From: Deltaproteobacteria bacterium
GTDB taxonomy: Bacteria > Desulfobacterota > Desulfuromonadia > Desulfuromonadales > Geopsychrobacteraceae
Reading direction: 5' to 3'
Length of the DNA stretch: 64,000 nt
Assembly: GCA_024276905.1 (NCBI GenBank)
Contig: JAJRWF010000048.1
Span: 34,283 to 98,282, forward strand
In this document: piece by piece, positions 48,277 through 57,955 of the stretch
How positions within the stretch are numbered: position 1 is the first letter of the stretch
How the letters are laid out: every line of letters begins with the position of its first letter
Program-made: the position numbers and the translations under genes
The notes under the pieces: generated by a model
What the model saw: the letters and a program-made list of their open reading frames with translations, nothing else
The model's database searches: none
What the model was told of the DNA's origin: nothing

Positions 48277-49623
48277 ATGACGACCGCTACGAAAGAGATG
48301 ACAGCCGACCAGATGGTCGAGCAATGTAAAAAATATACCTTCTGGTCCTGGTCCGCCCAGGCCGCCGTCAATCCGATCCCGATGGTTCGTGCCGAGGGGA
48401 TTTACTTCTGGGATGTCGACGGCAAGCGTTATATCGATATGAACTCCCAACTGATGTGTAGCAACATTGGTCACGGAGATCAGCGGGTGATTGATGCCAT
48501 CAAGGAGCAGGCCGAGGAGCTTGCCTATGCCGGTCCGGGGATGGCGACCCGGATTCGTGCCGAGATTGGTCCGCTGCTGGCAAAATACACTCCGGGTGAT
48601 CTGAACAAGTTTTTCTTCACCCTTGGCGGTGCCGAAGCGAACGAAAATGCCATCAAGCTGGCGCGGCAGTTTACTGGACGCCATAAAATTATTGCCCGCT
48701 ACCGTTCTTATCACGGGGCCTCCGCCGGGGCCATGACCCTGACCGGTGATCCGCGGCGCTGGGCCAATGAGCCGAGTATCCCCGGGGTGATCCGGGCCTT
48801 TGATCCCTACGAGTACCGTTGCAGTTTCGGTCGTGACAACTGTGATGACTGCGATCTGCTCTGCCTGAAAAATATGGAAGAGATCATGATGTACGAGGGG
48901 CCGCAGAATATCGCCGCGGTCTTTATCGAGCCGGTGACCGGAACCAACGGTCTGATTGTCCCCCCCGATGGTTATATGCAGGGTTTGCGTGAGCTGTGCG
49001 ACAAGTACGGCATTCTGTTGATCTGTGACGAGGTCATGGCCGGGCTTGGACGGACCGGTGAGTGGTTTGCGGTCGACAATTGGGATGTGGTCCCTGACAT
49101 CATTACCATGGCCAAGGGCCTGACCTCAGCGTACATGCCGCTCGGTTGTGTTGCCATGAGTGAACGTATCGCAGACTATTTCGCCGAGAATGTCTTTTTC
49201 GGCGGCCTGACCTACAACGCTCACCCGATGAGCCTGGCCGCTGCTGCGGCCACCCTGCGGGTGCTTGAAGAGGACGATCTGGTCGGTAATTCTAAAAGAA
49301 TGGGCCAGGTGATGGCGGGGCTGCATCAGGATCTCAAAGCCAGGCATCCTTCGGTCGGGGATGTCAGATCGATCGGTCTTTTCGGTATTATCGAGCTGGT
49401 CAAAAATCGTGAAACCCGTGAGCCGCTGGCACCGTTCAATGGCACCAGTCCGGAAATGACCCAGCTTGGAGCCTTCCTCAAAGACAACGGGCTGGCAACC
49501 TTTATCCACTGGAACAATCTTTTCACCAATCCGCCCCTGAATATTACCGAGGAACAGTTGCGCGAGTCCTTTGCGATTATTGATCAGGGCCTGGAGATTA
49601 CCGACAAGGCTGTTGTCGGCTAA
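48277..49623 (+). CDS. Class III aminotransferase, likely beta-alanine:pyruvate type
   Basis: GGAEANENAIKLARQFTGRHKIIARYRSYHGASAGAM, CDEVMAGLGRTGEWF, MAKGLTSAYMPLGCV. Confidence 0.88.
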   Translation: MTTATKEMTADQMVEQCKKYTFWSWSAQAAVNPIPMVRAEGIYFWDVDGKRYIDMNSQLMCSNIGHGDQRVIDAIKEQAEELAYAGPGMATRIRAEIGPLLAKYTPGDLNKFFFTLGGAEANENAIKLARQFTGRHKIIARYRSYHGASAGAMTLTGDPRRWANEPSIPGVIRAFDPYEYRCSFGRDNCDDCDLLCLKNMEEIMMYEGPQNIAAVFIEPVTGTNGLIVPPDGYMQGLRELCDKYGILLICDEVMAGLGRTGEWFAVDNWDVVPDIITMAKGLTSAYMPLGCVAMSERIADYFAENVFFGGLTYNAHPMSLAAAAATLRVLEEDDLVGNSKRMGQVMAGLHQDLKARHPSVGDVRSIGLFGIIELVKNRETREPLAPFNGTSPEMTQLGAFLKDNGLATFIHWNNLFTNPPLNITEEQLRESFAIIDQGLEITDKAVVG

Positions 49624-49653
49624 AAAAAGCGTTTGACGGTATTGTTGTGCTGC

Positions 49654-49691
49654 GGGGCAGGCACGCCATCCTGGCGGTCTGCCCCGTTTCT
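49654..49691 (+). terminator. Terminator of the pyrimidine cluster
   Basis: GGGGCAG-gcac-GCCatccTGGC-gGTCTGCCCC GTTTCTTT. Confidence 0.65.
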
Positions 49692-49761
49692 TTATGTACA
49701 GTACTCGCAATTGCCTGTTTGGCAAAGATGATTTATCCTGTAGATAAAAGGAGGATTGCGT

Positions 49762-49911
49762 ATGGACCTGCTCTGGTTTGTCGGCATTATCGTCGGCTGG
49801 ATCGTGCTGAACCGCTGGGTTTTGCCGCGGATGGGAGTGCAGACCTGAATGTCTGGTTCCTGCAGCCCTCCGGTGCGGAAGGCCGAAAGTAAGAGTGACG
49901 AAGAGTCATAA
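49762..49911 (+). CDS. Candidate small membrane selenoprotein (in-frame TGA at 49846-49848)
   Basis: RBS AAAGGAGG then MDLLWFVGIIVGWIVLNRWVLPRMGVQT-U-MSGSCSPPVRKAESKSDEES*; SECIS-like hairpin 49855-49884. Confidence 0.7.
49855..49884 (+). promoter_or_regulatory. Candidate bacterial SECIS hairpin
   Basis: UUCC-u-GCA-(GCCCUCCGG)-UGC-GGAA; apical loop starts 16 nt after UGA with G as first loop base; outer GG/CC pair with bulge. Confidence 0.55.
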
Positions 49912-49922
49912 AGAACAGTAAG

Positions 49923-49955
49923 GCAGGCCAGTCGCTGGACAGGCCTGCTTTTTTT
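49923..49955 (+). terminator. Intrinsic terminator
   Basis: GCAGGCC...GGCCTGC followed by TTTTTTT. Confidence 0.85.
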
Positions 49956-50022
49956 GCTAGACTTTTGCGAACGCGCTTAATGAGACGATGGATGACCGAC
50001 CTCGCCGCTTCCAGGAGTCACC

Positions 50023-51756
50023 GTGGTTCCAGCCTCATTCCTAGCAGACAACCGATCAGGACCGATCATCTTTGAACTTGATGCCGATTTTTACATCTCG
50101 GATGTAAAAATCATCGGGGAGATGCCTGCGCAACCAATCCTTTCCAACTTATGTGATCGTCCCTTTCTTGCTCTGGTTCCACCGGTTGCCCGCGGAGCCG
50201 CAGACGATTTTTTTGCCCGGCTACGCACCGGACAGGTTTGCAGTACAAATCAACTTTTTTTACAATATCCCGATCATCGCCCGGTGCCGGTCGATCTGCT
50301 TTGTCGTCAAGTTGCGGAGACCGGTCGCACCATCTGGGAGGTGGTGGTCTGGAACCGCGAAGGGTATAATCGCACCGAGCGTGAGCTGATGCTGCTTTAT
50401 GCTGTCAGTTCACGGATCAACCAGTCGACCAGCGAATTTGCCTTTGCCGGGGACGTGCTGTTCCAGATCCATAATATGATGGATGTCGATGCCAGCTGTC
50501 TGATGCATCTTCAGCATGGGCAACTCGAATTGACCGCTTCGCGCGGTCTTAATGCCAGCAGTCTGGCGATGATCAATGATCTGCCGTCTTTAAACGTGGA
50601 TCTCTATCTGCCGATTGACAGCAGTGACCCTCATGCCACCATGCCGGTCGGGACCATGGCGCAATTTGACCAGGTTTGTCTGGCGAGTGGTTGCCGTCCC
50701 TGGCTGGTGGTTCCGGTACGCACACCGATCCAGCTCTATGGTGTTCTGGGTGTCAGCAGACAGTCGAGTGAACTGTTCAGCGAACGCGAACGCCACCTTT
50801 TGATGTCGCTTGGGCGGAATCTGGCTAACGCCTGTGAGCAGGGACGGCTGTTCAGACGCATCAAGGAGCGCAACCACAATCTGGCTCGTTCGCGACATGA
50901 GTTACGTGACAGCCTTGATCGGCTGGGGCAGGCCCATCGTGAACTGCAACATCTCGATGAAATGAAAAAAAGCTTTGTCACTCTGGCCTCGCATGAACTG
51001 CAAACCCCGTTGACAACCATTATCGGCAATGCCGAGCTGTTGAAAAAGGATCAGGAGCAGCTGCCTGAGCGTGCCAGAGAGAGTCTGGCAGAGATGCTTG
51101 GTGGCGTTGACGACCTGCGTGCACGCGTCGAAGCCTTGCTGGCAGCCAACAAGGTCAGCAGTGGGCTGTTCGTGCCTCGCTTCAGTCGTTGTACGACCCG
51201 ACAGATTTTCTCAGAACTCGAACCGGAGTTCGTTGCCGCTGCAGCTGACCGCTTTCTGACCCTGAAGCGTTGTGCTGAGGATGAGTGCCCGGATGTTCTG
51301 CTCGATATTGAGCTGGTCAAACAGGCCTTGCGTCTGCAGCTTGACAATGCGATCCGGCACACCCTGCCGGGAGGGGAGATCTGTCTCGGTTGTGCTGAGC
51401 GCAGTGCCGTCGAGATGCTGCAACAGGCGGAAAAACTACGACTCTTCTATCCGGATATTGAAACGCGACTCGGACGTTTTAGAGAATATGTGCTGATGAC
51501 AGTTGAGGATAATGGTGAGGGGATTTCTGACGCTGAAAAAGTGAAAATTTTCACGCCCTTTTACGGCAGCGGGCTGGCACAACACCATTCAGCCCGCGGA
51601 CGGAATCACACCGGCAAGGGGTTCGGTCTTGGTTTGTCACTGGCCAGACGTATTATTGAGGCTCACAACGGTTTGCTGTGGGTCGAAGATTCTGTCGGCG
51701 GCGGGAGCCGTTTCTGCCAGTTACTGCCATTGGTGAATGAAGACGCTGAACACTGA
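50023..51756 (+). CDS. GAF-domain sensor histidine kinase
   Basis: GAF-like region, SFVTLASHELQTPLTTIIGNAELLKK (HisKA), HATPase DNAIRHTLPGG...VEDNGEGIS...GKGFGLGLSLARRIIEAHNG. Confidence 0.9.
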   Translation: MVPASFLADNRSGPIIFELDADFYISDVKIIGEMPAQPILSNLCDRPFLALVPPVARGAADDFFARLRTGQVCSTNQLFLQYPDHRPVPVDLLCRQVAETGRTIWEVVVWNREGYNRTERELMLLYAVSSRINQSTSEFAFAGDVLFQIHNMMDVDASCLMHLQHGQLELTASRGLNASSLAMINDLPSLNVDLYLPIDSSDPHATMPVGTMAQFDQVCLASGCRPWLVVPVRTPIQLYGVLGVSRQSSELFSERERHLLMSLGRNLANACEQGRLFRRIKERNHNLARSRHELRDSLDRLGQAHRELQHLDEMKKSFVTLASHELQTPLTTIIGNAELLKKDQEQLPERARESLAEMLGGVDDLRARVEALLAANKVSSGLFVPRFSRCTTRQIFSELEPEFVAAAADRFLTLKRCAEDECPDVLLDIELVKQALRLQLDNAIRHTLPGGEICLGCAERSAVEMLQQAEKLRLFYPDIETRLGRFREYVLMTVEDNGEGISDAEKVKIFTPFYGSGLAQHHSARGRNHTGKGFGLGLSLARRIIEAHNGLLWVEDSVGGGSRFCQLLPLVNEDAEH

Positions 51757-51765
51757 GACGTCCTG

Positions 51766-52101
51766 TCAGCGCAGGCCGGTGCCGCACCGTGGGCAGGTCA
51801 GGATGACGTTGGTAGAAATTCGGTCGCCACAGGTTGGGCAGTTGAACCAGTGGCGGCAGGAGCGGCACTGCTGTTCGGAAAGCCCCTGCTTTTTCTTGCA
51901 CTTCGGACAGCGACGGTACATCTTACGCTGGCTCAGGTAGTCGGCAAAGAAGAGTCCGCAGCGTGGGCAGTCCTCCGTTGCGGGTTTGGTGATTCGGGCC
52001 TCACAACCCGGTATCGGGCACTTAAAGACCATTTTACAGCTGTAACACCAGTATTCTCCCTTAAGCGCCGCCTTGCAGTGCGGACATGTTTTGCCTGCCA
52101 T
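51766..52101 (-). CDS. Multi-zinc-ribbon protein
   Basis: Repeated CPxC/CxxC pairs: CPHCKAALKGEYWCYSC, CPIPGC, CPRCGLF, CPKCKKK, CPTCGDR, CPRCGTG. Confidence 0.75.
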   Translation of the reverse strand: MAGKTCPHCKAALKGEYWCYSCKMVFKCPIPGCEARITKPATEDCPRCGLFFADYLSQRKMYRRCPKCKKKQGLSEQQCRSCRHWFNCPTCGDRISTNVILTCPRCGTGLR

Positions 52102-52240
52102 CAGCTGCTCCTTTTTTGCACCGAACCCATTCCGGGGGCGGGTTCTACCCACCTCACTGGATCATCATAGTCGATTTCTGCAGAAATTCAAAGAGAGCGA
52201 ACCCTCCCTGAGGTGTTGACGTTTTCCATGCCACGGGCAC

Positions 52241-52267
52241 AAAAAAACCGGCCTGGGTGGCCGGTTT
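52241..52267 (-). terminator. Intrinsic terminator for minus-strand gene
   Basis: AAAAAAACCGGCC-tgggt-GGCCGGTTT (U-run on the minus strand). Confidence 0.8.
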
Positions 52268-52295
52268 CGGATGCTGTGTGTATTGATCAGAAAAC

Positions 52296-52694
52296 TTACT
52301 TCTGCTCATCCTTGACGAGACTGGCAGTCATCTGAGCCGGAGTACGCTTCATGACGAACATGTAACTTTCTTTCAGCTTCTTGGTAAAGAATGTCCCGAG
52401 CCAGAGCGGACTCCAGACCAGACCGGCGGTTAACCAGCGTTTAAGGGCGTGAGAATCGGTCTTGTCGGCCTTGATTGTCATTGATACCGATTCGAATCCC
52501 TGCCGTTGCAGGGAAATGGCGTGTTGCTCACCAGTTGAAAGATTGTGACTGTAGTTAACCGGTGTCATGCCGATCTCTTTACCGTCGATCATCACCATTG
52601 CTCCTGGGGGCTCTGACTGGATCAAAGCACTGGTCGGCGCACAGGCGCTGGTAAAAGCAAGTAGCATAATCAGACCGGTTAGTTTTTTCAGCAC
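52296..52694 (-). CDS. PEGA-domain lipoprotein
   Basis: LAFTSACAP lipobox; IQSEPPGAMVMIDGKEIGMTPVNYSHNLSTGEQHAISLQRQGFES. Confidence 0.8.
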   Translation of the reverse strand: MLKKLTGLIMLLAFTSACAPTSALIQSEPPGAMVMIDGKEIGMTPVNYSHNLSTGEQHAISLQRQGFESVSMTIKADKTDSHALKRWLTAGLVWSPLWLGTFFTKKLKESYMFVMKRTPAQMTASLVKDEQK

Positions 52695-52996
52695 ATGATG
52701 CCCTTTCGGCTGGAGAAGTGTTCTCTATTCATGGCGTATACACTGCAAGGCTTGTTCCGGGAAATGGGGTTTCTTAGATTGCTCGGATTTTTTTGCAGAA
52801 ATTTTATGGGTCCCCTGAATCATCAGCTAGTTGCGAGTGTCTAACCGATCTCATGAAAGAATTTCTCGTTGATTACCGGGTTTGCGAAGATGACAATAAT
52901 TGTCGCAAAGTAAGAAAAAAACTGCACATTGACGTTATGTCTGTGGCGATATCGCTACGCTTAATCGCTGGCATACCGACTTTTGCCGGGACTGGA

Positions 52997-55813
52997 TCAG
53001 GATGTAGGAAAATAGCGTTTCAGGAACTGGCCGGTATGGGACTGCTCGCAGCCTGCGACCTGCTCCGGTGTTCCTGCGGCGATTACTCGGCCGCCGCCAC
53101 TGCCGCCTTCGGGCCCCAGGTCCAGCACATGGTCTGCGGTTTTGATCACATCGAGATTATGTTCGATGACCACGACCGTGTTGCCGCCGTCGACCAGCCG
53201 GTTGAGAACCTCAAGCAGTTTGTGGATATCGGCAAAATGCAGGCCGGTGGTCGGTTCATCGAGGATATAGATGGTGCGTCCGGTTGCGCGTTTGCCGAGT
53301 TCGCGGGCCAGTTTGACCCGTTGTGCTTCGCCGCCGGAGAGGGTCGTCGCACTCTGTCCCAGTTTGATGTAGCCCAGACCGACGTCGCGCAGAGTCCCCA
53401 GTTTATTACTGATGCGCGGCAGGTTCTCCATAAAGCGGCTGGCCTGGTTGACCGTCATGTCGAGTAGTTCCGCAATACTTTTCCCTTTGTATTTGACTTC
53501 GAGGGTTTCGCGATTGTAGCGAGCGCCCCGACAGACTTCACATTCGACATAGACGTCGGGCAGAAAGTGCATCTAGATGCGAATAATGCCGTCGCCGCGA
53601 CAAGCTTCGCAGCGGCCGCCCTTGACGTTGAAAGAGAAACGACCCGGTTTATAGCCACGGATCTTCGCTTCGGGAAGCCGGGCGTAGAGCTCACGGATAT
53701 CGGTAAAAACACCGGTATAGGTTGCCGGGTTTGAGCGCGGAGTGCGGCCGATCGGGGATTGATCGATATCGATCACTTTGTCGAGTTGTTCCAGGCCGAG
53801 AATCTGCTTGACCGGTCCGGCCTTTTCACGGTTGCGATGCAGTTTCTGGGCGAGGGTCTTGTACAGGGTTTCGATGACCAGCGAGGATTTCCCCGAACCG
53901 GAGACGCCGGTGACACAGCTCAAAACGCCGAGGGGTATTTCAACATCGATCTCCTGCAGATTGTTGGCGCGGGCTCCCTTCAGCACGATTTTTCGTGAAC
54001 TGGTGCGTCGGTTCGGCGGGATTTCTATCTCAAGAGCGCCTGACAGATATTGCCCGGTCAGCGATTCCGGGCAGTCGACAACCTGTTGCGGTTGACCGGC
54101 GACCACGACCTCACCACCGTGAACCCCGGCCGCCGGACCCATGTCGATCAGGTGATCGGCGGCCAGCATTGTTTCTTCGTCATGTTCGACCACCAGTACG
54201 GTATTGCCGAGGTCACGCAAATTTTTCAGGGTTTCAAGCAGGCGCTGATTGTCGCGTTGATGTAGCCCGATGGAGGGCTCGTCAAGGATATACAGAACTC
54301 CCATTAACGATGAGCCGATCTGGGTTGCCAGACGGATTCGCTGGCCCTCGCCACCTGACAGGGTGCCGGAGGCACGGTCGAGGGACAGATAGTCAAGACC
54401 GACATGGCTTAAAAATCCCAGCCGGTCGCGAATCTCTTTAAGGATTCGTTGTGCAATTTCAGCCTGTTTGGCAGGGAGTTCGAGATTCCTGAAAAAATCT
54501 CCAGCTTCTGAAATTGCCATCGCGCAGACTTGCTGGATGTTCTTCTGCGCAATCTTTACATGAAGTGATTCGGGCCGCAGCCGTGCTCCTTCACAGCTCG
54601 GGCAGGGAACAACACTCATATACTTTTCGAGGTTTTCCCGAACGGTGTCAGAGTCGGTCTCACGATAGCGTCGTTCCAGATTCGGCAGCACGCCTTCAAA
54701 GGGTTTTTCGTAGTAATGACGACGTTCACCCTGATCGAAAAAGAAACGGATCTTCTCCTGCCCCGAACCCTGTAACAGTTTTAAACGAGCATTCTCAGGC
54801 AGTTTGGAAAAGGGTGTGCGCATGCTGAAATGATAGTGTTCGGCCAGGGCTTCAAGCAGCGCCTGGTAGTAGTACCCGGTGCGGCTATCCCAGGGCAGGA
54901 TTGCCCCCTCCCGCAACGAAAGTCCGGGATCGGGGATCACCTGTTCCACGTCGAAATAGTTACGCGTTCCCAGACCGCTGCAATCAGGGCAGGCTCCATG
55001 TGGATTGTTGAAGGAGAACATTCGCGGCGTGATTTCGGGGTAGGAAAGGCCGCAATCAATACAGGCATGTTTGACCGAGTAGAGCTGACCGGCAGTGTCC
55101 GGCTCCTCGATTCGTACCAGGCCGTCCGCGAGCTTGAGCGCAGTTTCAATCGAATCGGCCAGTCGGCTTTCGATTCCCGGCTTGATGACCAGGCGGTCGA
55201 CGACCACTTCGATACTGTGTTTGCACTGTTTGTCGAGGACGATTTCTTCCCCCAACTCATGCATCACGCCGTCGATTCGCACCCGGACAAAACCGTCGGC
55301 TTGCAGTTGTCGCAGCTCTTTGCGGTATTCTCCCTTACGTTCACGCACGACAGGGGCCATGACCATAAAACGGGTTTTCTCCGCGGCCTGCATGACCTGA
55401 TCGACGATTTGCTGTACCGTTTGCGAACTGATCTCCTGGCCGCAACGGTGGCAGTGAATCTGTCCGGCGCGGGCAAATAACAGGCGCAGATAATCATGGA
55501 TCTCGGTGACGGTACCGACGGTCGAGCGCGGGTTGCGCGAGGTGGTTTTCTGTTCGATGGAGATCGCTGGTGACAGGCCGTCAATCTGATCGACGTCCGG
55601 TTTTTCCATCTGCTCAAGAAATTGGCGGGCGTAGGCCGACAGGCTGTCGACGTAGCGTCGTTGCCCCTCGGCATAAATTGTATCGAAGGCCAGAGTGCTC
55701 TTGCCCGAACCGGAAACGCCGGTGATGATCACCAGTTTGTCGCGCGGAATGTCGATATCGATATTTTTCAGATTGTGTTCACGGGCGCCGCGGATGCGGA
55801 TCTCTTCAATCAT
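52997..55813 (-). pseudogene. uvrA: UvrA excinuclease ATPase subunit, interrupted by in-frame TAG at 53573-53575
   Basis: Both halves in one frame: ...[56 protein letters not shown]...; normal UvrA reads GxI.[V/I]EMHFLP across this point. Confidence 0.9.
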
Positions 55814-56819
55814 TAGGACACTTGGCCTTCCGGAAGTTGTCGGCCATCTGGTCGGCCATGCGGATCGCAGCTTGTAAACTGGCGATGCTGGCCCGACCGG
55901 TACCAACTAGGTCGTAGGCGGTGCCGTGGTCAACACTGGTGCGGACAATCGGCAGACCGAGGGTAATATTGACGGCATCATTGAAATGGAGCAGTTTCAG
56001 TGGAATCAGCCCCTGATCATGATACATGCAGACCACGGCGTCATAATCGCCGCGCGCGGCGAAGTAAAAGAGGGTATCGGCACTGTGCGGCCCGCTGGCA
56101 GTAATCCCGTCACGCTGAGCTTGCGTGATCGCCGGCTGAATCAGGCGTTGTTCTTCGTCACCGAAGAGGCCCTGTTCGCCAGCATGCGGGTTGAGTGCCA
56201 GTACCGCAATCCTTGGATTTGGCAGGCCGAACTGCCGGCGCAGGCTCTGGTCAGTTATCTGGATGGTTGAAAGAATTTCTGTGTAGCTGAGGCGCCCGGG
56301 AACTGCGGACAGGGCAGTGTGGGTCGTCACCAGGGTGACCCGCAGGCGGCGCCCGGCCAGCATCATTACCACCCGCCCGGCCCGACAGCGTTCTTCTAAC
56401 AATTCGGTATTACCGGGGAAGTGACAACCGGCGGCGTTGATGGCAGCCTTGTTGATCGGACAGGTGACCATCGCTGCAGCGCGACCGGCGAGACATTCAG
56501 CTGTGGCCCATTCAATGTAATCAATCATTCCCCGTCCGCAGGCTGCGTCGGGTGCGCCGGGTTTCAGCTCTTTAGGGTTCAGTTGCGAAACGGGTTGCAG
56601 CTGCAACGCAGTAGCGGCAAAACGAAGAATTTTGCGCCCGTTGTCCGCTTCCTCCAGTTGTGGTTCCAGGCGCAACTGGGTCGCAGTTTCCAGCAGTACC
56701 TGTGTATCGCCGGCGATCAGTAGCGGTCTTTCGGGCAAGCGGCCTGCGGTAAGGGTGCGCAGAATCAATTCCGGCCCGATTCCTGTCGGGTCGCCCATGG
56801 TGATAACAAGAGGTTGCAC
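55806..56819 (-). CDS. pdxA: 4-hydroxythreonine-4-phosphate dehydrogenase
   Basis: [54 protein letters not shown]. Confidence 0.93.
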   Translation of the reverse strand: MQPLVITMGDPTGIGPELILRTLTAGRLPERPLLIAGDTQVLLETATQLRLEPQLEEADNGRKILRFAATALQLQPVSQLNPKELKPGAPDAACGRGMIDYIEWATAECLAGRAAAMVTCPINKAAINAAGCHFPGNTELLEERCRAGRVVMMLAGRRLRVTLVTTHTALSAVPGRLSYTEILSTIQITDQSLRRQFGLPNPRIAVLALNPHAGEQGLFGDEEQRLIQPAITQAQRDGITASGPHSADTLFYFAARGDYDAVVCMYHDQGLIPLKLLHFNDAVNITLGLPIVRTSVDHGTAYDLVGTGRASIASLQAAIRMADQMADNFRKAKCPND

Positions 56820-56909
56820 GCATCAGTCTCCTTCAGTTTCGATCAAACCGCCAGTATATCCGATCTGCGGGGCGGGCGACAATAAGGAGAATCGACATTG
56901 GGGATTAAA

Positions 56910-56941
56910 ACAGAAAGGACCGGTTTCGCGGCCCTTTCTGT
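56910..56941 (-). terminator. Terminator between surA-like gene and pdxA
   Basis: ACAGAAAGG-a-CCG...CGG-c-CCTTTCTGT, U-run (TTTT) on the minus strand. Confidence 0.65.
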
Positions 56942-56970
56942 ACGGCGGTCAGGAATAACAGGGTGAGGGG

Positions 56971-57912
56971 TCAGATCCGGATATCGATAACGGCATCCTT
57001 GCGCAGTTCTTTTTTCCATTCGGCAAAGCGCTTTTCGTTGTTTTTCTCGGCGAGAATTTTTTCAATTTTCTTGCTGAGGTCCTCATCCAGTTCCGCTATC
57101 GCCGGGGTCCGATCCAGAACCTGCAAGATATGGATGCTGCCGAGAGTCTCCATCGGTTCGCTGACCTGGCCGATCAGAAGTCCATTAACCATCTTGTGTA
57201 AGTGAGGGTTCAGCTCTTTTTCAACCATGGTCCCCATGTCGCCCCCTTCGGCCTCGCCTCCCAGAGATTTGAGTACCTCGTCAAAGGGCTTGCCGCCAAG
57301 CAGGAGTTGGCGGGTGATCTGGGCTTGCTGCATAAGCCGTTTTTTAGCTTCCGGATCGGCATCCTTTGCCAACGGAAAGCTGATTCGGCCGAGGCGCAGG
57401 GTCGGTTGGGACTTGTATTCGTCTTTGTGTTCTTTGAAGTAGGCACGAACCTGTGCATTGGTCACTTCGACTTTGCTGCGGACCTCGCGTGCTATCAGTT
57501 TGTAGCGCAGAATCTCCTTGCGCAGGTTCTGCTGATAGTTTGAAAAGGACATTCCCTGGGCCTGGAGTGCGGTTTTAAGCTGTTTCCTGGTCAGTTTATT
57601 CTGGCGTTGCACATCTTCAATTGCCGAGTTCAGATCCTGATCACTGACCGACAAACCGAGCTCCCTAATCCGCTGCTCAACCAACAGATCTTCGATCATG
57701 TCGTTCAGAACTTTCAGGCGCAGGGTCTGATGCTCGTCCTTGCTCAGCTGGTTTCTGCCGGTGTCAGCAGCCATGGCACTTGCCAGCTTCTTTTCCAGCT
57801 GGTAGCTGGTGACGGCGTCGTTGTTGACCATTGCAACCGTCTTGATCAGCGGTGTGGCACTGGCAACGGAGCTCCACAGCAGGAGCAGGGCTAACGGAAA
57901 CAATCTCTTCAT
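56971..57912 (-). CDS. SurA-like periplasmic peptidyl-prolyl isomerase/chaperone
   Basis: Signal peptide; MVNNDAVTSYQLEKKLA; parvulin domain GGEAEGGDMGTM. Confidence 0.85.
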   Translation of the reverse strand: MKRLFPLALLLLWSSVASATPLIKTVAMVNNDAVTSYQLEKKLASAMAADTGRNQLSKDEHQTLRLKVLNDMIEDLLVEQRIRELGLSVSDQDLNSAIEDVQRQNKLTRKQLKTALQAQGMSFSNYQQNLRKEILRYKLIAREVRSKVEVTNAQVRAYFKEHKDEYKSQPTLRLGRISFPLAKDADPEAKKRLMQQAQITRQLLLGGKPFDEVLKSLGGEAEGGDMGTMVEKELNPHLHKMVNGLLIGQVSEPMETLGSIHILQVLDRTPAIAELDEDLSKKIEKILAEKNNEKRFAEWKKELRKDAVIDIRI

Positions 57913-57955
57913 TGGCGGCTCTATCCTTTATCTTGTTTTTCAGTTTGTGAGGGAG

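Noticed and set aside
52793-53467. Plus-strand 224-aa ORF over the uvrA 3' end
   Set aside because: Antisense shadow ORF of high-GC uvrA; no domain and conflicts with a conserved gene
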